A stretch of 64,000 nucleotides of DNA. Origin: Trogon surrucura. Its lineage: Eukaryota > Chordata > Aves > Trogoniformes > Trogonidae. Location: NCBI GenBank assembly GCA_020746105.1, contig CM036632.1, positions 3,038,001-3,102,000 on the forward strand, read 5' to 3'. Below are positions 24,608 through 33,600 of the stretch, one piece after another. Every line of letters starts with the position of its first letter. Position 1 is the stretch's first letter. The position numbers were made by a program, and so were the translations under genes. The notes below the pieces were generated by a model. It searched no databases, had not been told where the DNA came from, and saw nothing but the letters and a program-made list of their open reading frames with translations.

Positions 24608-27600
24608 GTGCGTCCCGAGCCGGGCGGCGGCGGGCGGGGCCGGGCGCGGTGCAGCCGGGGCCGGTTCGTGGGGCGGCGGGGGAGCGCAGCCGGGGGGCTC
24701 CCGGCTCGGCCGTGGAGCTGGGTTCGGGGCGATACCGGGGCTCGGTGCACGGCCGGGACCGGGCTCGGTGCACGGCCGGGATTTGGGAGACCGGGCTGGG
24801 AGATCGGGGAACCGGGACGTGACCGGAGGAAGGGGTTCGGTGCAAAACCGGGGCTCGGTGCGCGGGCGGTGGAGCGGGCTCGGTGCACGGCCGGGGTGAA
24901 GGGAACCGGCTCGGTGCAACCGGAGAAACCGGGCTTGGTTGCCGGGCTCGGGTTTTTTTGGGTGGCGGCGGGTAACACCGAGCTGCTGGAGCGCGGAGTC
25001 GGTGCAGAACCGGGCTGGCTCCGGTACCGGCGGCCGGTTCATAGCCGGGAGGGGGAGCAAGAAGCAGGGTCCCGGGGGGGCGTGGAGGGGGGGGTGCAGG
25101 ACGCCGGGACCCCCGGGTTGGGGCTGCCGGTGTCGGGACAGCCCCGTCGGGGCTCCCCCTCCCATCCCCCCCGCGCCGGCCTCAGCATCGTGTCGCCGGT
25201 AGCCCCGCCCCCTCCGTGACGTCACCGGCGGGGTTACTCCCGGTCATTCCCTGGGTTTCCCGAGTCACCCAACCGGGGTAGGGTGAAGGAGGAGGAGGAG
25301 GATGAAGGGGTTGGGGAGGGTGGGGTGAAAGAAGGCTCCTACATCACCCCCCGGGGGCTGAGTGAAGCATCAGCACCCATCTCCCCCTGAAATCGGGGGG
25401 CCCCGTGGGGTTGGAGACCCATTCACCCAGGGGACCACCACTGCACCGAGGTCTTACCAGTGCCAGACACCAGCGCTGGTGTGGCTTTAGCCAAAAAATC
25501 AGGTTTCCTAGCCCACGGTGAGGTGGGTGCTAGGACTGGCCAAATCTTTCGATGCTTCACGGGCCACCTCATGCCACCAGTCTCTCATCCCCATGTCAGC
25601 CCCTCTGGGGTGTGAGTGCCCTTGTTTTTGCTGGGACCTGCGTCCAGTCTTGTGGTTCTGTCCCATGGGTACCCCCAGACTTTGTTTGCTTGCCCCTGGA
25701 ACACATTGAGGGGGTTGAAGATGGGAATGCACCTGCATTATGGTGGCTGGATGTCTTTTTTGCAGCGGCGGGGGGAAGTGGGTCTGTGCAAAGGTCTTGG
25801 GTCTTTTTTGGGGTGTCTCTCACAGACCTTGATGTGCCCTCATGGCCAAGGAGGCCAATGGCATCCTGGGGTGGATTAGAAGGGGGGTCACTAGTAGGTT
25901 GAGAGAGGTTCTCCTCCACCTCTACTCGGCATCTTGTCTCCAGTTCTGGGCCCCTCAGTTCCAGAGGGACAGGGAACTGCTGGAGAGAGTCCAGCGCAGC
26001 CACAAAGGTGATGGAGGGAGTGGAACATCTCCCTGGTGAGGAAAGGCTGAAGGAGCTGGGGCTCTGCAGCTTGGAGAAGAGGAAGCTGAGAAGTGACCTC
26101 ATTAATGTTTATAAATCTGTAAAGGGTGTGTGTCAGGAGGACAGAGCCAGGCTCTTCTCAGAGATGTCCAATGACAGGACAAGGGACAACGGGTGCAAGC
26201 TGGAGCACAGGAGGTTCCACAAAAACATTAGGAAAAACTTTTTCACTGTGAGGGGAACAGGCTGCCCAGGGAGATTGTGGAGTCTCCTTCTCTGGAGGCA
26301 TTCAAAACCCACCTGGACGTGTTCCTGTGTGACCTGCTGCAGGTGATCCTGCTCTGGCAGGCGGCTGGACTAGGCGATCTTTCAAGGTCCCTTCCAACCT
26401 CGACCATTCTGTGAGCATCGTGTCGGGGGAATGCCGGGACGAAGGGGTTAATGGTGACTGACCCCGAGTAACCGCAGGCAGGCTGGGGGTTACGCCAGGG
26501 TGCCCGGCAGTAACCGGCCGCCGGGCTCACCTTGGGGCGGCCGCGGGGCTGTCTGGGGGCGGCGGGCGGCGATCGGCGATTGGCGGAGTCGCATCACCCC
26601 ATCGCCGGCTTCGCTCCAGGCCTGGCGCAGGGAGGGATGGTGAGGAGGAGGCGAGAGCATGGCTTTAAATTACCCCCGGAGGCACGGGCTGAGCGGGGCA
26701 GAGCAGGGCTCGCTCCTGGGGGACCCGCGCCTGACAGCATGGAGCGCGCCTTTGAAGGTATCCCCCTTTGAAGGTACCCCCCTCCTCGCCATCTTCTTCT
26801 TCCCTGCCTGGAGAGGTCACCGCCCATCGCCCCTCTCGGGGTTTCTGCACCCCCGTGGGGGAACACTGAGGGGTCACACATCCCGGTGGGGACATCCCCA
26901 GGGGCTCTGCACCCTGGGGGTACCACCTCAGGGACATCCCGGGGCGCTTTGGTGGGAGCATCCTCGGACACCTCAGTGGGGGGCATCTCCCCCGATATGT
27001 TGGTGCTGGGGTGTGTTGTTGGGGACATCCCGGGGCACACAGGTCCTGCTGAGTGGGGCAGGTGCCCTGCAAGGTTATTTAACCCCGTGCTTACCCAGCT
27101 GCCCTCCTGGGGGGTGCTGCAGGCAGGTGTGCCTTGCACAGGGGTCTGACGTATCTCAGGTGTGCCACCCCTCGGTCCCCACCCGAGCACCCCCTCACTG
27201 TGATATTGAGGCTGCTTTAGGGGTTGTCAGGGTTTCCACTAAAGGATAAGTGAATGAGCTGGCACAAGCCCATCTCTGCCTGCCTCGACCTCAGAAACAG
27301 GCTGGGATCTCCCCCTGCCACCCCCAGACTGGGCTAGAAAGCTCAGACTGCTGGTAGCCAGGCCCTGGCACCCCTGACGCAAGCGCCGTGCCTCAGTTTC
27401 CCCACTGGCAGGGTAGCCGTGAGGCTGCAAGGAACGTGGCACAGCAGATTCCTGGGCTCTTGGGGAATTTTGCCTTTGGTTTATGGGTTTCCGTCCCCAA
27501 AGTGCTGAGCCATGGGGTGGGGCGGGTAGCCCAGGGACCTCCCAGGACTGTGGGGGCCCCTTGGGAGATACTGGGGGGGCCAGGGCAACCACTGATGGCA

Positions 27601-30600
27601 CGGGGTTGGGGGGGGCTGTTTTGCAGACATGCTCCAGCTGATTAACACACCGGACAATGACTTCTCGGGGCTGTTTGACTCGCCGTTTGGTGGCTCTGAC
27701 AACACCGTGTCCCCGGGGCTCCCCCCGGCCTCGGGCACCCTCAGCACCTACCTGGGGCCCAGCAAGCCTCCTCCCGCTGCCCCCACCGGCAACGTCTACC
27801 CGGGACCCCCCGGGATGTCGACCTTCACCCCGCAGCCCCCCGCCCCGCTCCTGCCAGCACCGACGCCGGCCCCGGCTGCCAAGGAGGAGCCAGCGGCCGT
27901 GCCCAGCAGCCAGCCTGGCATGATGCTGGCCCCCAGCTTTGTCCCCGTGTCGCCCAGCCAATTCAGCCCTCAGCCCTTGGTGGGCTACCAGAACCAGCAC
28001 GGCTTCTCTGGTGAGGATTTGGGGGTTTAGGGGGAATTGGGGCTCCCTGGGTGGGGGGTGCATTGGCAGAGGGGCACTTGCTGGAGGCGAGGATGTGTCC
28101 CTGTGGGATGGGGATGCTTGAGGTGGACGATGCCAGTGACAGTGTCCTCTTCTCCATGCCCAGCCGTGCAGCCTGGGGGAGCAGGGCCGGCCCTGCCCAC
28201 TCCCCTGCCCACCCCGCAGCCGAGCCAGCCCGTGGCACTGCCCGGCCCCGTGCAGAGTGTGACGCCCCAGCAGCTCCTGGCCCCCGCTGCCCCCACCGCT
28301 CAGCCCGTCTCACCCCAGATCCAACCGGTACCGGTAAGGCGAGGAACCCCAGGGCTGGGGAGGGGTCCCAGTGCCCCCTCCCAGCCTTGCTGACCACCCC
28401 CACCACCCTCCAGGTCCTCCTGCAGCCCCATTTCATCAAGGCGGATTCCCTGCTGCTGACGGCTGTCAAGACGGACGCTGGCAGCGCCAAGACCTCCAGC
28501 ATTGGCTCCTTGGCCACCAGCGCCAGCGGCTCTGCTGCCCCGCTGCAGGTGCCGGTAGGTCCCACCACTGGGGAGTCTCCCGGGGTGAAGGGATGCTCTG
28601 GGGTCCCCCACCGACACTGTCCTGCCTTCCTACAGGCGCTGGTGAGTGGAGGGACCATCCTGGCCACGGTGCCGCTGGTGGTGGACGCCGAGAAGCTGCC
28701 GATCAACCGGCTGGCGCCCAGCGGGAAGCCGGTGCCGGTGCAGAGCCGGGGGGAGAAGAGGACGGCACACAACGCCATCGAGAAACGCTACCGCTCCTCC
28801 ATCAACGACAAGATCGTGGAGCTCAAGGACTTGGTGGTTGGCACCGAGGCCAAGGTGGGAGCTCAGAGGTGGTGCTGGGGATGGGCAGGGGTGGGGGGCT
28901 TTGCCCAGCGTTTAGGCTGAGCCATCCCTGCCCCTCGGCAGCTCAACAAGTCGGCGATCCTGAGGAAGGCGATCGAGTACATCCGCTTCCTGCAGCAGAG
29001 CAACCAGAAGCTGAAGCAGGAGAACCTCACCCTGAAGATGGCCATGCAGAAGAACCGTGAGTGGGAGGACAGATCTCAGGGCAGGGCAAGGGGGTGGCTC
29101 AGCCCCAGGGCTGCCGTACCCCGACGCTCCAGCACCCCTCAGCCTGCTCTGCTCCCCACAGAATCCCTGAAGGACCTGGTGGCCTCCTGCAGCAGTGGGA
29201 CCAAGGCGGAGGCCCCCATGGAGGTGGTGAAGGCGGAGGTGATGGAGATGCCGACGCCACCGCCCTCAGATGTGGGCTCGCCGTCCCACAGCAGCCCGCT
29301 CTCCCTCAGCGGGGGCAGCAGCAGCAACAGCAGCAGCGACTCGGAGCCCGACAGCCCCCTCTGTGACCATGGCAAGGTGAGGGGGGACACGACTGTGGAG
29401 GGGATACCCTCCACCCTGAGTAGGGCAGGGGATCCGCTGTGTCACGCCGGGGATGCCAAGAGAAACAAGCCAGATTCCCAGCGTGGGGAAAGGTCTTGTT
29501 CTCTGAGACTGCTCCTCACCTGATTTGGGGCTGGAGGAAGAGGTGTGGGAGTATCCTGGGGTGTACTGGGCTGCTGCATCTGTGCTCCATGCTCTGTACC
29601 CCAAAAATGTGCCCTGTGCCCCATACCTGTACCCTGTACTCCATGTCCACGCCCTGGATCCCATACCTTGGCCACATCACCATGCCCTATGTCCCTAGCC
29701 CTATATACCCATGTCCTGTACCCCCTGTCCATACCCATACCCCATGTCCCACTCCCTGTGCCCCGTCACCCCACACCCACGCCCCGGGGCTCATGGCCAG
29801 CTCTGCCCACGCAGGTGAAGCAGGATCGCCCACCACCCTCACCCAGCAGCCAGGGCATGCTGGACCGGTCCCGCATGGCGCTCTGCGCTTTCGTCTTCCT
29901 CTGCCTCTCCTTCAACCCCTTGGCCTCCCTCCTCCGGGGCTCTGGTGCTCCGGTTGCTGTGGGGAACCTGGGCACCACCGGCCCCAGCAGGAGCATCATG
30001 GCTGAGTCTGGCGCCGTGGGTAAGCTCTGTCCTGGGCTTGGGGCTGTCAGGATGGTGATTGTTGGGGGTAGGTTGTTGGACCTCTGGGATGGAGGTTGTT
30101 GGGGTAGGTGTGGGGTGAAGGCTGTCAGGGTGAGTAAGGGGCAGAGGCCATTGGGATGGAGGCCATTGGGGCGGACACAGGCTAGAGGCTCTTGAGGGGA
30201 AGACCATTGGGGTGCAGGATGTTATGGTGGGTGCATGGTAGAGACTCACTGGGATGAGGCTGTTGGGATGGAGGCCATTGGAGTGGGGGCTGTTGGGGTG
30301 GGCATGTGATGAAGGCCATCAGAAAGGAGGACATTGGGGTGGAGACCAGAACAGAGGTGGTCACAGTGGACATGGAGTGAAGGCCGTCAGCGGGGGGGAT
30401 CTTGGGGTAGGTCTGAGATGGGAGACGATGGGGTTGGAGAATGGTGGACGCAGGATGGAGGCTGTTGGGACGGTCACAGGGTGAGGGCCACTAGGGTGGA
30501 GAGTCTGGGGTGGGGGGTGGGCTGGAGGCAGGGTGGAGGCGGCAGGGCTGACCCCCTCCCTCCTGGCACAGAGGAGCCGTGGGGGTGGTGGCAGTGGCTG

Positions 30601-33600
30601 TGGCCCACGCTGGCCTTCTGGGCACTGGACGCGGCGCTGGTGCTGGGGGCGGTGGTGCGGCTCTTCGTCTGGGGGGAGCCCGTCACCCGCCCCCACTCGG
30701 AGCCCTCCGTCCTCTTCTGGCGGCACCGCCGGCAGGCGGACCTCGACCTCGACAGGGTAAGCCCCGCCCTTTGCCACACCCGTGCGCGACGTCACCTGCC
30801 CCACCCACCCTGCCCAGTTTGGCCCCACCCCGCAACCCTCTGGTCCAGCACCCCCCTGCTGGGGTAGCCCCGCCCCTTTCACAGTGCCCGCCCCTTCTAG
30901 TGCAACCAGCCCTGCCCGCCTGCCCGTGGCCCCGCCTCCCGCGTGTTCTAGCCCCGCCCACCCCTTCACAGCTCAGCCCACCCGGCCCCACCCTGACACC
31001 CCAGAGAGCGAGTGGCCCCGCCCACCCGGGCTAGCCCCGCCCACCTCCTCTGAGCATCGCCCACCTGGCCCACGGGCAGCCACGTGTAGCCCCGCCCACC
31101 CCCGTTAGCCCCACCCACCCCTTCCAGCCTTAGCCCGCCCATGGGCCACGTGCTGCCACGTGCTGCCCCGCCCCCTTGCCCTGGCCCCGCCCCCTTGCCC
31201 TGGCCCCCGCCCCCTTGCCCTGGCCCCGCCCCCTTGCCCTGGCCCCCGCCCCCTTGCACTGGCCCCGCCCCCTTGCCCTGGCCCCGCCCCATTGTCCCGG
31301 CCCCGCCCCTTGCCATGGTCATGCCCCCTTCCCCTGGCCCCACCCCATTCCACTGGCCCCACCCCCTTGCCATAGCCCCAGTCCCTTGGCTTGGCCCCGC
31401 CCCTTCCACTGACCCCACCCCTTCCACTGACCCCACCCCTTCCACTGACCCCGCCCCTTCCACTGACCCCACCCCTTCCACTGACCCCGCCCCTTCCACT
31501 GACCCCGCCCCTTCCACTGACCCCACCCTTTCCACTGACCCCGCCCCTTCCACTGGCCCCCCCTTGCCCTGGCCCCGCCCCCTTCCCCTGGCCCCGCCCC
31601 CCATGCTGACCTTCCCCTCGGGCAGGGGGACTTCGCGCAGGGGGCTCAGCACCTCCGGACGGCGCTGGGCGCGCTGGGGCGGCCGCTGCCCGCGTCGCAC
31701 GGCGACCTGGCGTGCAGCCTGCTCTGGAGCCTGCTGCGGCACCTACTCCAGCGCCTCTGGGTGGGGCGGTGGCTGGCCGCCCGCGCCGGGGGGCTGCGAC
31801 CAGACCCCCCCAGCCCCACGCACGTCCGTCAGAGCGCCCACGACGCCGCCATGGCTTACCACCGCCTGCACCAGCTGCACCTCGCCGGTACGCACTCGTG
31901 CCGTGGGTCGGGACCCCTGTGTGCTGCATCGCCCTCAAGCCCCCCGTCCCTTAATACTCCCCCTCCAATCCCCGCAGGGAAGCAGGCTGGGGGGCACCTG
32001 CTGGCCATCAACCTGGCGCTGAGCGCCGTCAACCTGGCCGAGTGCGCCGGCGACGCCATCTCTGTGGCCGCCCTGGCTGAGATCTACGTGGCGGCTGCCC
32101 TGCGGGTCAAGGCGAGCCTGCACCGCTGCTTTCACTTCTTGGCGGTGAGCACGGAGCATCCTCCTCCAGCGTGGGTTGCCAGGGGGGGTCCCGTGTGTCC
32201 TGGGTGCCCCGTGACACCCCCATCCCCGTCTCTCTCCCCACAGCGACCCTTCCTCTGCAGCGCCCGGCGTGTGGCCCTGTCTCACGGTGGGGCCGTGCCC
32301 CCCGCCATGCAGTGGCTCTGCCACCCCTTGGGCCACCGCTTCTTCGTCGATGGCGACTGGGCTGTCAAGGGCGTCCCGAGGGAGACCATCTACAGCTCCG
32401 CTGGCAATCCCGGTAACCCCTCTGCTGCCCCCTCCGCCTCCCCTCAGCCCCGCCGGTTCGGGGTGGTGGTGTAGCCACTCACCGTCCCTCCATGCCGCCA
32501 CAGTGGATCCGCTGGCGCAGGTCACGCAGCTCTTCCGCGAGCACCTCCTGGAGAAGGCGTTGTGCTGCGTCACCATGCCCGAGCCTGGCCGCCCTGCTGC
32601 CCAGGGAGAGGGGTGAGTGTCGGGGAGGGTGGTGGGCACTCCCTTCCCTCCACCCGGGGATGAGCCTGGCCCCCTCACGGACCCTCTCGCAGCAGGCGCT
32701 TCTCTGACGCTCTCGAGTACCTCCAGCTCCTCAACGGTTGCTCTGATGCCAGCGGCGCTCCCAGCCCCACGCCCTCCATCAGCTCCGGCTTGGCGGCCGT
32801 CACAGGTGAGGCCTGGGGGGGTGCGTGTCCCACTCTGGGGCTGCTTCGTGTCGGGGGGCCATGGGGCCGGTGGACACCCCGCTCCTGTGTCCCTCCCGCC
32901 CTGCAGGCACCGACCCCGTGTCCAAGTGGTGGGCGTCCATCATTGCCACAGTTATTCACTGGCTGCAGGGAGATGAGGAGGGGGCCGAGCGCCTCTACCC
33001 GCTGGTGGAGACCATGCCCCGGGCGCTGCAGAGCTCTGAGTGAGTGCGGGGGGCGTTGGCAACGGCATGGGGTGGGGGGGAACAGCAGCTCATCGTGCAC
33101 CACCCCTCCCTTTCGGGTCAGCACAGCCCTTGCTAACGCACTCTGAACACTCGCAACAGCGAGGGGTCCGCAGCGACCGTGTGTGACCCACCCCCCCTTT
33201 GCAGGAAGCCCCTTCCCCGCGCCGCCCTGCACTCCTTCTGCGCCGTCCGCGCCATGCTGAGCAAACAGGACGGGAGCCAGGCCAGCCTGAACCACTGCGA
33301 GAAAGCCAGTGGCTGCTTGCGGGAGAGCCTGGAGCTCGGCGGCCCCCCCAAAGGCAACATCGACAAGGTGAGCCAGGGGTGACGGGGGACAGAGGGGGTG
33401 CAGAGGTGGCTGCCCACCCTGGGTTTGTAGGGGGGGGAGTGCCCAGCCCTGGCGGGAGGTGCCCCTGGCCCTCGCGGGGGTGCATTGTAGTTGCATTGCA
33501 TGTGTCAGACTGGGAGTGCAATGCCCCTGCCATGCAGCCCGGCGGGGGCCCTGCGCAGCGACGCCTGCCCGCAGGGACCTCCTCGTCCTCGCACCCCCCC

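Noticed and set aside
24118..24978. 286-codon minus-strand frame over the SREBP-1a promoter
   Set aside because: It is a CpG-island shadow frame, rich in Arg/Pro/Gly/Ala, with no homology.
31141..32022. 293-codon Pro-rich open frame across SREBF1 intron 9
   Set aside because: It is a translation of the VNTR in a non-coding frame running into exon 10. Repeats without stops, not a protein.
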